The notes beneath the pieces were generated by a model. It ran no database searches. It was not told the origin of the DNA and was given only the letters and a program-made list of their open reading frames with translations. A stretch of DNA of 64,000 bases from Anaerosacchariphilus polymeriproducens (GTDB lineage Bacteria; Bacillota; Clostridia; Lachnospirales; Lachnospiraceae), in assembly GCF_003363435.1 (NCBI RefSeq), contig NZ_QRCT01000010.1:1-64000 (forward strand). The letters are read 5' to 3'. Positions 17,958 to 27,471 of this stretch are shown piece after piece. A program made the position numbers and the translations under genes. Within the stretch, counting starts at the first letter, position 1. Every line of letters starts with the position of its first letter.

Positions 17958-19154
17958 TTACATAATGGAACTGATTCTTCTCCATACTTTTAGATCTTCC
18001 TTAAATATCGCTTGTTCTAAAACCCTTAATTCAAAAGAAAGATTCTTCGGTCTGCATTTATTTAATTCAATAAGTATTCCTTTTGCTGCCTTTAATACTG
18101 CCCTTTGTATTTGTTCATTTGACCCTTTCATTCTAGGATAACAGAATTTTCCTAATTGTACCAATACAATTTTATAAAAAGTTTCATCATTTTTGATATT
18201 ATTTCTTTTATTTAATTCTATTAAATAATCAACCACATATAATGCATGTATGCTCCTATAATCATTTCTTAATCGATATGTGATAGAATGGCCTTGTTTG
18301 CGATACAGATACCCTTTAAAAGGAATATGTCGATAATACCTTGCTTTTCTAAAAACAGTCATACGAAGAACTGTATCTTCAAAATATATATTCTCAGGAA
18401 ATAATATGTGATTCCAAAGTTCACGTTTATAAATCTTTATCCAAGGAACACCATCTAATTTTAAAATGTAATCAGGATTCTCTTTCAAATCAATTGTATG
18501 CTCTTTATTGCTCAAATATCTTACATCACTGGTTCTTCCATTTTCAAACAAAAGCTGATAATTTCCACCCACAATATCATATGTTCCATTTTTTGATTCT
18601 TCTAATAGGCGTTGTAATGTATTTGGTAACAAGATATCATCCGAATCTACAAACATAATGTAGCGGCCTTTTGCATTTCTTAATCCCGTATTTCTTGCAG
18701 CTCCAATACCGGCGTTTTCTTTCCAAATTATATTTACTCTTTTTTCTTCTTTGAACTTTTCCAATAGTTCCGTAGTTCTATCTGTAGAACCATCATCAAT
18801 TATTATTATCTCAAATTCATATTCTGTCTGTTGACGTAAAATAGATTCAATGCATTCAATTACAAAATCTTCAACATTATAACAAGGTACAATTACTGTT
18901 AAATCAAGTTTCCCCGGTTCATTTAATGAAATAACAGGAAACTCTTTCTTATACTCTTCAAAAGTTTGAAGATATTTCATGCTTTCATCACAATTAAACA
19001 TTCCTTGTATTTGTTCTTTTCTTTGATATCCCAAAAACAAAACTCTCTCAGCTAATGAAATACTTATACATAATCCAAAAGCTATCACAGCTGAAATCCA
19101 TTTAATATGTAATACCCTGTAAATTTTATTATAATATGATTCATAATTGTTCAT
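17958..19154 (-). CDS. Glycosyltransferase family 2 with N-terminal hydrophobic extension
   Basis: A 398-residue GT-A enzyme. The catalytic domain begins near residue 84 (LTVIVPCYNVEDFV), with IIIDDGSTD (about 118-126) and the metal-binding FVDSDD (about 168-173). Before it lies about 80 extra residues including one membrane-like segment (20-38), so the enzyme may be anchored. The gene follows the upstream glycosyltransferase by three bases. Both neighbours are glycosyltransferases of the same operon. Confidence 0.86.
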   Translation of the reverse strand: MNNYESYYNKIYRVLHIKWISAVIAFGLCISISLAERVLFLGYQRKEQIQGMFNCDESMKYLQTFEEYKKEFPVISLNEPGKLDLTVIVPCYNVEDFVIECIESILRQQTEYEFEIIIIDDGSTDRTTELLEKFKEEKRVNIIWKENAGIGAARNTGLRNAKGRYIMFVDSDDILLPNTLQRLLEESKNGTYDIVGGNYQLLFENGRTSDVRYLSNKEHTIDLKENPDYILKLDGVPWIKIYKRELWNHILFPENIYFEDTVLRMTVFRKARYYRHIPFKGYLYRKQGHSITYRLRNDYRSIHALYVVDYLIELNKRNNIKNDETFYKIVLVQLGKFCYPRMKGSNEQIQRAVLKAAKGILIELNKCRPKNLSFELRVLEQAIFKEDLKVWRRISSIM

Positions 19155-19157
19155 AAG

Positions 19158-20327
19158 CTATTTACCCTTTTGATTATAAAGTTTTAGTATTAATTTTTCA
19201 TATGCTGCTCGGGTATTATGTATATCATGTTTCTGTTTTACATAAGAGAAAGCATTATCACCCATTTCTTTTCTTTTACTTTCATCCATATTACGAATAA
19301 ATTCTACAGCCTTATCTACGGATTCCTGACATACATACCCCATATTATATTCATCCAAAATACCATCAGGATTTATACAATATGACAATATTGGAGTTTG
19401 TGCCATCGCCGATTGAATAAACGTATTAGGAAAGCCTTCAAAAGTCGCAGTATTCACAAATAACTTTGCTTTATAAAACAATTCCATTATTTCTTCGAAT
19501 GGTACATATTCAATAAACTCTATATTTGAAATGTTCTCTAAATCCTTTTGAATCTTTTTACTCAACTCATTCTTTCCTGGCATAACCATTACAAAATGTT
19601 CTTCCGGCAATCGTTTTGCCATTTCTAATAATAAATGTGGTCTTTTTACTTCATCTGCTCTGGAAACCCAAAGAATATCTTTTTTCCTTAAATTTATTTC
19701 AGGATTTTGTATATAAAAGCCATTTTCTATAATAGTTCCGGTTCTATCTTCCGTTTCATTAAATATTTTCATCTGTTGTTTTGTTTGAAAAATCAATTCA
19801 TCTGCATGGGTGACTCCCCACCAGTATAATTTATCTTTTAATTTTGAACCACCAGTAGATGCAAAATAATGCGGATCAGCATCTGTATCATTAGCAAGAC
19901 GGAAAATAGCTTTCTTTTTCGTAAACATCTTACCCCAAAATACTAGCCGTGCTATCATTATGTTTGCTGTAGTAGTTATAACAACATCATAATCTGAAAA
20001 AAGCATTTCCCGAGCAGCGGATAATTCAACCTGAAACCTACATAAAATTTTTTTTAATGGATTACCAGAAATCACAGTAGCTCCCCATTTTAAACCGCCT
20101 AATTTAATTACTTTTACATTATCATAATATTCAATATGTTTTTGATTCTGGTCTTCCGTAATAAAAGCTACTTCAAACCTTTCATCCTCTGCAAACATCT
20201 TTGATAAATAATACATATTCAGTTCTGCTCCACCATGGGCCATAAATTCAACTCTATTAAAAAGTTGATAAGTACCCGGTAATACAAAACATATTTTAAT
20301 TTTACCATTTTTTTTCTTGTCCCTCAT
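19158..20327 (-). CDS. Glycosyltransferase family 4
   Basis: A 389-residue GT-B enzyme. The N-terminal domain has HGGAELNMYYLSKMF. The C-terminal donor domain has ILWVSRADEVKRP and ATFEGFPNTFIQSAMAQTP. AAAGGT precedes the ATG and the gap to the upstream deacetylase gene is four bases. Part of the exopolysaccharide operon; the sugar is not predictable. Confidence 0.87.
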   Translation of the reverse strand: MRDKKKNGKIKICFVLPGTYQLFNRVEFMAHGGAELNMYYLSKMFAEDERFEVAFITEDQNQKHIEYYDNVKVIKLGGLKWGATVISGNPLKKILCRFQVELSAAREMLFSDYDVVITTTANIMIARLVFWGKMFTKKKAIFRLANDTDADPHYFASTGGSKLKDKLYWWGVTHADELIFQTKQQMKIFNETEDRTGTIIENGFYIQNPEINLRKKDILWVSRADEVKRPHLLLEMAKRLPEEHFVMVMPGKNELSKKIQKDLENISNIEFIEYVPFEEIMELFYKAKLFVNTATFEGFPNTFIQSAMAQTPILSYCINPDGILDEYNMGYVCQESVDKAVEFIRNMDESKRKEMGDNAFSYVKQKHDIHNTRAAYEKLILKLYNQKGK

Positions 20328-20331
20328 TTTC

Positions 20332-21288
20332 TCAACCTTTCATTAATCTTTTGGCATAATCGGTTAATCCAATCCCTTCAAAATTCAAACAAATTTTACT
20401 AAATAATATTTCTAAATCTTCATAAAGTTTTTCAATTTTCTCTTCTGTATCAAACGTTGGACTTCCAGCAGGCATAAGTTCTGAAGAATGAATCATAAAT
20501 TCGATATAATCAGTATTACCTTTATATTTATTATCTATAATTTCTAACATAGATTGTAGATTCGTCCCATCAGGCCTTAGCCAGCGATTATTATTACCTT
20601 TTAAACACTTAACAACTCCTTTTATATTTTCAGATATTGTTTTTCCCTTTTGAAATGGAATACATTTAGCAATGGTCATAGGAACTTCAAAAAATCCAGT
20701 TTCACCTGTTTTTCTTATATCATCAAAAGACATTTCATAAGCATCACAAGGAAATTTTCTAAAATCTACCCCACCAAATTTTTCATCATGTCCATATGAT
20801 CTTTTCCAATTAGTAAAGGGTGTCACAGAACAATCAACTAAATACCCCTCTTCCTTCAATAGTTTCATATAATCTTTATTAATAGCCCAACGTCCTGCTC
20901 TATGACTGTGAATTTTACAATCAAATTTCTTTTGAAGCAATTCAGTTATATACTGTATTTTTTGTTTCATTATATCAATTGAAAACTCAATTAAATATGC
21001 ACGCCCTTTTCCATTGCCATTTTGCAACGTTACAATAGGAGGATTGTTCCACGCATGAAGATGCATACCGACCTCACACTTTTTTTCATTGGATTTACTT
21101 TTTATATACTCTACAAATTCCTGATCCATAGCCATTTCGTAATTTACTAGATACGTAGGAATAAAGCAATATTTTTCACAAATCCTTTGAAAGCGCTCTA
21201 CAAATTTTGCATTTTTTGTAGTAATAATATCTCCCGGGCTCCACAGATTATCTCCTTCTGTATCAACCGTTATAATAAACTTTTTCAT
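20332..21288 (-). CDS. NodB-like polysaccharide deacetylase family protein (WalW-like)
   Basis: A 318-residue protein with the NodB-type pattern: VDTEGD near the N-terminus (aspartates 8 and 11), MHLHAWN (about 78-84) with the metal-type His residues, and HSHRAGRW. Such enzymes remove N-acetyl groups from amino sugars. No signal peptide is visible, so it may act on lipid-linked intermediates in the cytoplasm rather than on the exported polymer. GGGAGGAAAG precedes the ATG. It implies an N-acetylated sugar in the repeat unit. The family call is good, activity is inferred. Confidence 0.75.
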   Translation of the reverse strand: MKKFIITVDTEGDNLWSPGDIITTKNAKFVERFQRICEKYCFIPTYLVNYEMAMDQEFVEYIKSKSNEKKCEVGMHLHAWNNPPIVTLQNGNGKGRAYLIEFSIDIMKQKIQYITELLQKKFDCKIHSHRAGRWAINKDYMKLLKEEGYLVDCSVTPFTNWKRSYGHDEKFGGVDFRKFPCDAYEMSFDDIRKTGETGFFEVPMTIAKCIPFQKGKTISENIKGVVKCLKGNNNRWLRPDGTNLQSMLEIIDNKYKGNTDYIEFMIHSSELMPAGSPTFDTEEKIEKLYEDLEILFSKICLNFEGIGLTDYAKRLMKG

Positions 21289-21305
21289 AACTTTCCTCCC
21301 GATAT

Positions 21306-22502
21306 TTAATTTATTAATTTATATAACTTTTCAACTTCATCGTCATTTGTAGTCTTCTCCTTCTGCAAGTTTGCTTTTAAAATGTCGCATTGTTGTTCAT
21401 TATCTAATAACTCTTTTACTTTTCTATAAATACTTTCTGATGATATATCTGCAACCATACCTGTATAACCATCTACAATTTGGTCTCCAACTGTAGGATA
21501 ATTTGTGACTACGATAGGCTTTTCTAAAACCTTAGCCTCTTCTAATGCAATCGATTTCCCTTCAAACCTAGATGGCTGCACATAAATATCTGCTTGTTTA
21601 ACAATATTATATGGATTAGTTTGCTCGCCTAATAAAATAAAATATTCTCCCAATCCATAATTTTCTATTAATTCACGCAATTTTTTTTCTTCCGGACCTT
21701 TTCCAATAATATACCATTTTATTGGATAACCATCCTCTACAAGCCTTTTGCATGCTTCTACTGCCAAATCCATACCTTTTTCTTTACTTAATCGCCCTAC
21801 TCCGATAATGCATTTCTTAGTCTTATCTAGAATTACTGACGATTTTTTTTGAGCCATTAAACCTATACTTTTCTCTGAAACAATATTCTCAATCACTATT
21901 ATTTTATGACTAAATTCCGGGAAAACTTTCACAAAAGTGTTCTTACATTTCTCAGAAACTGTTACAATATAATCCAATCTCTCAAAATAGGGACGATCTA
22001 AATCTTTAAAATATCCACCTTCAACATAATCTGTATGAATCCATCCTATTTTCACTTTTGCATCTGATTTTTCAAGTATATAATATACTGGAAATCCTTG
22101 TAAATATGCTATCGCTACATCATAATTTTTTTCAATAACTGGAACTGCTTTATTCCAGTATTTCCAAATAAACTGTGAATTATTTTTTTGATTTATTTTA
22201 AATTTCAATCCCTTAATTTTGGTATATAAAGATCCCATTGTCCTTAAATATAACGCTTTTAAAGACATTTCTTTCGAAAAGAAAAATTTCAAATTTTTTT
22301 CTTTAGATAATCCTCTTACAATGGGCGGTGCTTCAAGCACATTAACACCTTCTGGTATCGAATCTACAAATATACCCTTTTTTTCAAAAAGCATTAAATC
22401 TACTTTATATTTTGATAAATCCATGGCAGAAAGCAGAGAAACCAAACTCTTCTCTGCCCCTCCACTTTGTAAAGTTCCCATTAAAAACATTACTCTTTTC
22501 AT
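21306..22502 (-). CDS. Glycosyltransferase family 4
   Basis: A 398-residue GT-B enzyme: MKRVMFLMGTLQSGGAEKSL at the start, donor-domain IIGVGRLSKEKG and PSRFEGKSIALEEAK. It is closely related to 30496-31686; both contain K(V)K(I/F)GWIH and DYIVTVSEKC-like segments. I take the ATG at 22502, which overlaps the stop of the polymerase gene by four bases and has GGGGG eight bases before it. The frame extends 14 codons further without a better ribosome-binding site. Confidence 0.87.
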   Translation of the reverse strand: MKRVMFLMGTLQSGGAEKSLVSLLSAMDLSKYKVDLMLFEKKGIFVDSIPEGVNVLEAPPIVRGLSKEKNLKFFFSKEMSLKALYLRTMGSLYTKIKGLKFKINQKNNSQFIWKYWNKAVPVIEKNYDVAIAYLQGFPVYYILEKSDAKVKIGWIHTDYVEGGYFKDLDRPYFERLDYIVTVSEKCKNTFVKVFPEFSHKIIVIENIVSEKSIGLMAQKKSSVILDKTKKCIIGVGRLSKEKGMDLAVEACKRLVEDGYPIKWYIIGKGPEEKKLRELIENYGLGEYFILLGEQTNPYNIVKQADIYVQPSRFEGKSIALEEAKVLEKPIVVTNYPTVGDQIVDGYTGMVADISSESIYRKVKELLDNEQQCDILKANLQKEKTTNDDEVEKLYKLIN

Positions 22503-23917
22503 TCTAATTGCCCCCTGTTTTCCCAATATATAACAGCCAGACACAAACCTAATAAAACATAAATAATTGCATTACTTGATTCTGCCCAAAATACACCATC
22601 TGTAAAACCTTTCATTATAAATCCCGCTATCGCAAAACAGGTTCCTAATAATATACTTTTTGAAAATTCATTATCTGATTTTCTATAAGTTTTTAAAAAT
22701 TTAACAATAAAAAATGCAAAAAAACAAATAAAAAAAACTGCTAAAATGATACCACCATCACAAATTGAATCCAAAAAAATATTATGGGCATTATTAACAT
22801 TTAAAGTCCCACCAGTACGAAAAGCTTTTGTATTAAAAATACCATACTTGCCATTACCAATAAGTAAGAATTTAAAATCTGAAACCAATTCTTTAATAAT
22901 CGGTGTCCAAATCACTTGAACTCTTCCTGCCGAAATTTTTCCAAGATCTTTATTCTCAAGCCCAGTCAATGCTCTGTTAATTACCATATCCGGTATTGCT
23001 ACAACTGCAAATGGCGCACTTACAACAATAGCAATAATAGTCTTCCAGCGTTTACTAATAACTAAAATTAAAACTGTAAAAATTGTGGTTACCATGTATG
23101 ATGCCCTTGAAAAAGTGGATAATATAGCTCCAATCTCCATAAAATATAATAAATAGCATATCTTCCATTTTGTATTCAATGCCAACAATAGTGTTATCGG
23201 TACTAAAAACACAAAGTAATTTGCATAATAACCTATATGCATACCGACAATATCTCCAGCATAATTACGAATCTCTTCAAAATCAGTTAAATTAGGAGCT
23301 GTAGAATAGATATAAACCATAACACCTGTAGCAATTACAAGACTAATAAAAAGAATAATCAACACCATCTTTATTTCTTTCATATTCTGTATATAAGCTG
23401 CAATAAAATACATTATTAAAAACAATAGTAATGCCCTTAAATACGTCGAAGCAATATATCCTGATACGGTAATAGGACCACCTTCTAATGCAGCTTTATC
23501 ACTTAAATAGCCATAACCTCTTGCAACCGTTATAGTATAAAAAACTACCCAAACAAACATAAATATCTTATCTGAACGTAACAATTTTCTTGCTTGTACT
23601 GTAAGAGCTAAAAACAAAAATCCAAAAAACGGTATTACTACTGGTAATTTAAGCCCTGATATATCCATTAGGGGTTTGTCCAAAAATTGTGTCCAAGATA
23701 CAGGTAAAATCATTAAAAATACATATAATCCAAATTTTGGTCTTTCAATAAATATTGATAATACGACTAAAGCTCCACCAAATATGAAAAGAATATTAAA
23801 GGATAAATAATTTGTAAATATAAAAGTTAACAGAAGTGCAGCAAAAACAACTCCACTAATAACTAATCTATTTATTTTGTTAGAATTTAAGTTATATTCT
23901 TTTTGTTCTGTGAACAT
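22499..23917 (-). CDS. Wzy-like polymerase / O-antigen ligase family membrane protein
   Basis: A 472-residue polytopic protein with about 11-12 membrane segments and a large outer loop, including NNAHNIFLDSICDGG, the usual loop His motif of the Wzy/WaaL family. It joins repeat units on the outer face or ligates polymer. It follows the Wzz-like gene by four bases and overlaps the next glycosyltransferase. Together with the Wzx-like flippase it marks a Wzx/Wzy-dependent pathway. Confidence 0.87.
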   Translation of the reverse strand: MFTEQKEYNLNSNKINRLVISGVVFAALLLTFIFTNYLSFNILFIFGGALVVLSIFIERPKFGLYVFLMILPVSWTQFLDKPLMDISGLKLPVVIPFFGFLFLALTVQARKLLRSDKIFMFVWVVFYTITVARGYGYLSDKAALEGGPITVSGYIASTYLRALLLFLIMYFIAAYIQNMKEIKMVLIILFISLVIATGVMVYIYSTAPNLTDFEEIRNYAGDIVGMHIGYYANYFVFLVPITLLLALNTKWKICYLLYFMEIGAILSTFSRASYMVTTIFTVLILVISKRWKTIIAIVVSAPFAVVAIPDMVINRALTGLENKDLGKISAGRVQVIWTPIIKELVSDFKFLLIGNGKYGIFNTKAFRTGGTLNVNNAHNIFLDSICDGGIILAVFFICFFAFFIVKFLKTYRKSDNEFSKSILLGTCFAIAGFIMKGFTDGVFWAESSNAIIYVLLGLCLAVIYWENRGQLE

Positions 23918-23921
23918 TTAA

Positions 23922-24614
23922 TCATCTCCTATTTCTTGTATTGGAGCCTTTTCTCCCAAAAAGCTTCCATGATAACTCATTACCTTCACTTCTGGCTAAT
24001 GTGTCAACAACAAGAATTAGTGCAAATGTCAGAATAAGTGAACCTGCTCCAGATAAAATCATTCCTGTAGTTATCGGCATATTTTCAGGTACAGTACTCG
24101 GTACTGCTTTTGCAAATAAGATGCAATAATCTGCATTAAAACGTTTCGCTGATATTTCTTTGTATGATTCACACAAAGCATTTGCAATCAATGCAGGATA
24201 TTCTTTATTATCCTCATATGAAGCTGTTACTGTAACAATACTAGAGCCTGTAAAAGTATTAGTTTTTACATTTCCAAAATTATATTTTTCTATATTTGGA
24301 ACTTTTCCTTTCAACTTTTCAATAGCAGCTTTCTGGTATTCGTTACTAGATATATAACGTACCGTTGCGTTTACTAAATTTGTAACAAAATTAACATCTG
24401 TTACCGCACCATTTCCATTTTGTGCATAACTTTCTTTTTTTGCCCATTCAATATAAGGGGAATTAACATCCTCATTAATCAAAATACTTGCTGTAGACTT
24501 GTATTCTTGATGTCCAAATGCTAAATTATAAACTCCATAACTCATAGCAACAATTGCTGCTACTCCAGCACTAATATATAGTGTTCTAATAAATAATCGA
24601 ATGTAATACATCAT
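23922..24614 (-). CDS. Wzz/YveK-like chain-length determinant (polysaccharide co-polymerase)
   Basis: A 230-residue protein with a membrane helix at each end (about 8-32 and 180-203) and an extracytoplasmic middle, the Wzz topology. Near the second helix it has PSTVPENMPITTG, which matches the Pro-rich pattern before TM2. No tyrosine-kinase domain is fused and none is in the window. It sets chain length with the Wzy-like protein. It is the first gene of the long leftward operon, with AAAGGAG before the ATG and a promoter at 24657-24684. Confidence 0.85.
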   Translation of the reverse strand: MMYYIRLFIRTLYISAGVAAIVAMSYGVYNLAFGHQEYKSTASILINEDVNSPYIEWAKKESYAQNGNGAVTDVNFVTNLVNATVRYISSNEYQKAAIEKLKGKVPNIEKYNFGNVKTNTFTGSSIVTVTASYEDNKEYPALIANALCESYKEISAKRFNADYCILFAKAVPSTVPENMPITTGMILSGAGSLILTFALILVVDTLARSEGNELSWKLFGRKGSNTRNRR

Positions 24615-24656
24615 AATTTTTTTCTCCTTTCATTTGTAAAACCATTCTAACAATCT

Positions 24657-24684
24657 ATAATAAACGAATAAATTGTTATGTCAA
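24657..24684 (-). promoter_or_regulatory. Promoter of the exopolysaccharide operon
   Basis: Minus strand TTGACA (24684-24679), 16 bases, TATTAT (24662-24657), about 45 bases before the Wzz-like gene. No riboswitch is recognisable in this short leader, unlike the leader of the large DUF4832-like gene. Confidence 0.75.
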
Positions 24685-24780
24685 CCCACAATGAAGAAAT
24701 CCATTGTTAAAAACCTCATATTAAACATTTTTTAACTTAATATATTAATTTTTTTACCTCCTTTTTGCTTTTTCTCTTAC

Positions 24781-24809
24781 TTGACATTAGATTTTCTTTA
24801 TATTATTGT
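24781..24809 (+). promoter_or_regulatory. Promoter for the metallophosphoesterase gene
   Basis: TTGACA (24781-24786), 17 bases, TATTGT (24804-24809); GAGAGGA lies before the start codon at 24850. Confidence 0.7.
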
Positions 24810-24849
24810 AACTATAATAATTACAATTTTATATTGAGAGGACATACTT

Positions 24850-25704
24850 ATGAAAAAACAATTCAAATTTAAAAAAATCATTTTTTTGCTTATAGCAATG
24901 CCCCTAATCAGCATTTCTCTATTTCTTATCATTGGTATATTCGAAAATCAATTAGGTATTACCACATACGAATATAAAAGCAATAAAATTCCTGAAAATT
25001 TTAATAATTATTCCATCGTTCAGATATCTGATTTACATTCCAGCTATTTCGGTAAAGAACAAGATGAATTGATTGATGCTGTATCAAAATCAAAACCTGA
25101 TTTAATTCTTCTTACAGGTGATATGATTGATCGCAAAAATACGGATTATAACAGTGTTTCTATCCTTTTTGAAAAGTTAGTCCAACTAGCTCCTGTTTAT
25201 GCTATTAGTGGTAACCATGAACTAGAATCTGATACTATTTATAATAAAATGAATACACTATATCTTACTTATGGTATCACTCTGTTAGATAATAAAAGCA
25301 CCCAAATTTCAAGAGGGAATTCTAAAATCCAAATTGCTGGATTAAAACATTGGGGATCAATGAGTTATAAATGCACTTCTTACTATGTTGAAAAAAACAC
25401 ACCTCATTTAGAAAATAATACATTTGGTATTTTATTAAACCATAGAAGTGATATGCTTTCATATTTTTCAAAATCTAATTATTCCCTTGTATTAAGCGGC
25501 CACACTCATGGAGGTATTATCCGATTACCCTATTTTGGAGGTTTAATCAACAACGATGCAACATTATTACCAAAATATGACAGTGGTATTTTTACTGAAA
25601 ATCAAACCACTTTAATCGTTAATCGTGGACTCGGAAATTCAAATTTTATACCTCGAGTATATAATCCACCGGAAATTATACACATTTTATTAAAAGTCAA
25701 ATAA
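24850..25704 (+). CDS. Membrane-anchored metallophosphoesterase (YkuE-like)
   Basis: Calcineurin-like phosphoesterase of 284 residues. After one N-terminal membrane helix (about 10-31) come the two-metal motifs: DLH (61-63), GDMID (90-94), GNHE (121-124), a conserved His in LNHRSD and GHTHGG near 218. The length and arrangement match YkuE-type proteins, which act outside the membrane. The natural substrate is unknown. It is transcribed alone, divergently from the exopolysaccharide operon. Confidence 0.88.
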   Translation: MKKQFKFKKIIFLLIAMPLISISLFLIIGIFENQLGITTYEYKSNKIPENFNNYSIVQISDLHSSYFGKEQDELIDAVSKSKPDLILLTGDMIDRKNTDYNSVSILFEKLVQLAPVYAISGNHELESDTIYNKMNTLYLTYGITLLDNKSTQISRGNSKIQIAGLKHWGSMSYKCTSYYVEKNTPHLENNTFGILLNHRSDMLSYFSKSNYSLVLSGHTHGGIIRLPYFGGLINNDATLLPKYDSGIFTENQTTLIVNRGLGNSNFIPRVYNPPEIIHILLKVK

Positions 25705-25898
25705 TTATGTACCAATCAAGATAGCTTTTAGTTTTCCTGTCATAATTGCTGAATTTGTTGTTGCGACTGCATAGATAAATGACCAAAATAAAAAGCTATA
25801 ATGATATGGCTTATATTATTTATATAATAAAACTACCTTTAACTCTTTATTTGGATTTAAAAGAAAATCACACCCACTTATCTCTTATCAATTTAATA

Positions 25899-25930
25899 TG
25901 GACTTGCATCCCCTCAAAGATACAAGTCCA
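25899..25930. repeat. Inverted repeat in a 319-base gene-free stretch
   Basis: TGGACTTG and CAAGTCCA flank a 16-base loop. It lies between the convergent metallophosphoesterase and lipoprotein genes, where a terminator is expected, but neither strand has a good T run beside it. Nothing else is recognisable between 25705 and 26023. Confidence 0.5.
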
Positions 25931-26023
25931 ATGTTAATCTTCTACAATCACAGATTATACCACCATAAATTTAATATGTAAAGACATAAAGTGGTAATTT
26001 TTACTTAAAAAATCCAATATTGC

Positions 26024-26695
26024 TTATAATTTGACATAAAATGTCGTTCCTTTAATTGTTACTTTCAACTCTAATGATTTAATATTCTCAAATTTCTTTG
26101 TTTCTGCCTCTGAGATTAATACAGCTCCTTTTGTTTCTCCTGTGCCTATTGACTGCTTATATGTCCCAAGATCTGATAATAAAATAGACGGTTGAACCTT
26201 AATTGTATAATCTTTATTAATAATAACATGAAATTCAGGATTTAAAGATAAAATATCACATAATTTTTCCTCAGAAGTGATATTTTTTAAATTAAAATGC
26301 ATAATTAACAGACTTTTTTTTCCGGATGAGCTTTTTGCCAATGCATTTTCTTCTGCATAGGTTCTATTTAACTCATAATTTACATAATCAATTTGAATGT
26401 CCTGCATTCCTAATGCTTTTGATAGTGATATTTTTTCTTCTTCAGTTTTAACACCTTCTTTATTATCTTGTATATTCTCTTTTACTTCAGTCTTGTCTTC
26501 TTGTGTATTCTTATTACTTTCTGAATTCTCAGGAACATTTACTAATGTATCGTCATAATTTTTATCATGTTTCAAAACTACCTGAGCTGCATATGTAGAA
26601 ATAATATCACTTTGTTTTTCCGTTAAATTGTATGTTGACGCGCAACCTGTTAAAAACATATTCATTATAATTAGTACTACTCCGAATTTTTTCAT
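26024..26695 (-). CDS. Putative lipoprotein of unknown function
   Basis: A 223-residue protein with a lipoprotein signal (lipobox LTGC, Cys18), a low-complexity charged linker (about 50-88) and a C-terminal beta-rich domain that ends in a regular sheet pattern. I do not recognise the domain. A FxIM-type Ig-like fold similar to other clostridial lipoproteins is possible. It has its own promoter and follows the response-regulator gene by 78 bases, so it might be a target or sensor partner of that regulator. Confidence 0.75.
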   Translation of the reverse strand: MKKFGVVLIIMNMFLTGCASTYNLTEKQSDIISTYAAQVVLKHDKNYDDTLVNVPENSESNKNTQEDKTEVKENIQDNKEGVKTEEEKISLSKALGMQDIQIDYVNYELNRTYAEENALAKSSSGKKSLLIMHFNLKNITSEEKLCDILSLNPEFHVIINKDYTIKVQPSILLSDLGTYKQSIGTGETKGAVLISEAETKKFENIKSLELKVTIKGTTFYVKL

Positions 26696-26733
26696 ATAGA
26701 TTCTCCTTGTACTTTTTATACTCTTATATTATT

Positions 26734-26762
26734 ATTTTATCATGTACTCATTATCTGGTCAA
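26734..26762 (-). promoter_or_regulatory. Promoter for the lipoprotein gene
   Basis: Minus strand TTGACC (26762-26757), 17 bases, TAAAAT (26739-26734), immediately after the response-regulator stop codon. Confidence 0.65.
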
Positions 26763-26773
26763 TGTAGCTATTT

Positions 26774-27454
26774 TTAAGATTCTACTTCAAATTTATATCC
26801 CATTCCCCATATAGTTTTTATATATTCTCCTTTATTACCCAGCTTGTTCCTTAATTTTTTAACATGAGTATCTATCGTTCTGGCATCCCCAAAATAATCA
26901 TAATTCCAAACATTATTCAAAATTTTTTCTCTTGATAACGCAATCCCAGTATTTTCTATAAAATAACCTAATAATTCAAATTCCTTATAGCTAAGCTCCA
27001 CACGTTCACCATCTACCATTACAATATGAGCAACTTTATCAATTTCAATTCCTCCTATTTCCGTCACTTCTTCCGTTTGTATAGCGTTACTTCTTCTTAA
27101 AAGAGCTTCCACTCGTGCAACAAGTATTTTAGGACTAAATGGCTTTGAAATATATTCATCAACTCCCAGCTCAAATCCTAAAAGTTCATCCCTTTCGTCT
27201 CCCTTGGCTGTCAACATAATTATCGGCACTTTGGAATATTCCCTAATTTCCTTACAAACTTGAAACCCATCCATTTTAGCCATCATAATATCTAAAATAA
27301 TAAGTGCTATATCTTTAATTTCAAAAAATATATCAAGAGCTTCTACACCATCCGCTGCCTCTATGACATCATAGTTATTCTTCACTAAAAAATCTTTAAC
27401 AAGTTTACGCATTCGGCTTTCGTCATCTACTACAAGTACTCTTAATTTTTCCAT
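26774..27454 (-). CDS. OmpR/PhoB-family response regulator (no kinase nearby)
   Basis: A 226-residue two-domain regulator. The receiver domain has Asp10, Asp11, phospho-acceptor Asp55 in LIILDIMM, Thr in MLTAK and Lys in SKPF. The winged-helix DNA-binding domain ends ARTIDTHVKKLRNKL...YIKTIWGMGYKF. I choose the ATG at 27454, which gives the usual MEKLRVLVVDDE start with AAGGAGG upstream (11-base spacing). A GTG at 27475 overlaps the upstream stop but precedes the Shine-Dalgarno. No histidine kinase is in the window. The upstream partner is the membrane protein at 27472-28032. Confidence 0.88.
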   Translation of the reverse strand: MEKLRVLVVDDESRMRKLVKDFLVKNNYDVIEAADGVEALDIFFEIKDIALIILDIMMAKMDGFQVCKEIREYSKVPIIMLTAKGDERDELLGFELGVDEYISKPFSPKILVARVEALLRRSNAIQTEEVTEIGGIEIDKVAHIVMVDGERVELSYKEFELLGYFIENTGIALSREKILNNVWNYDYFGDARTIDTHVKKLRNKLGNKGEYIKTIWGMGYKFEVES

Positions 27455-27471
27455 ATCTATCATAACCTCCT

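Noticed and set aside
22219-22533. 104-residue frame opposite a glycosyltransferase
   Set aside because: Shadow of a conserved gene; no start signals or recognisable motif.
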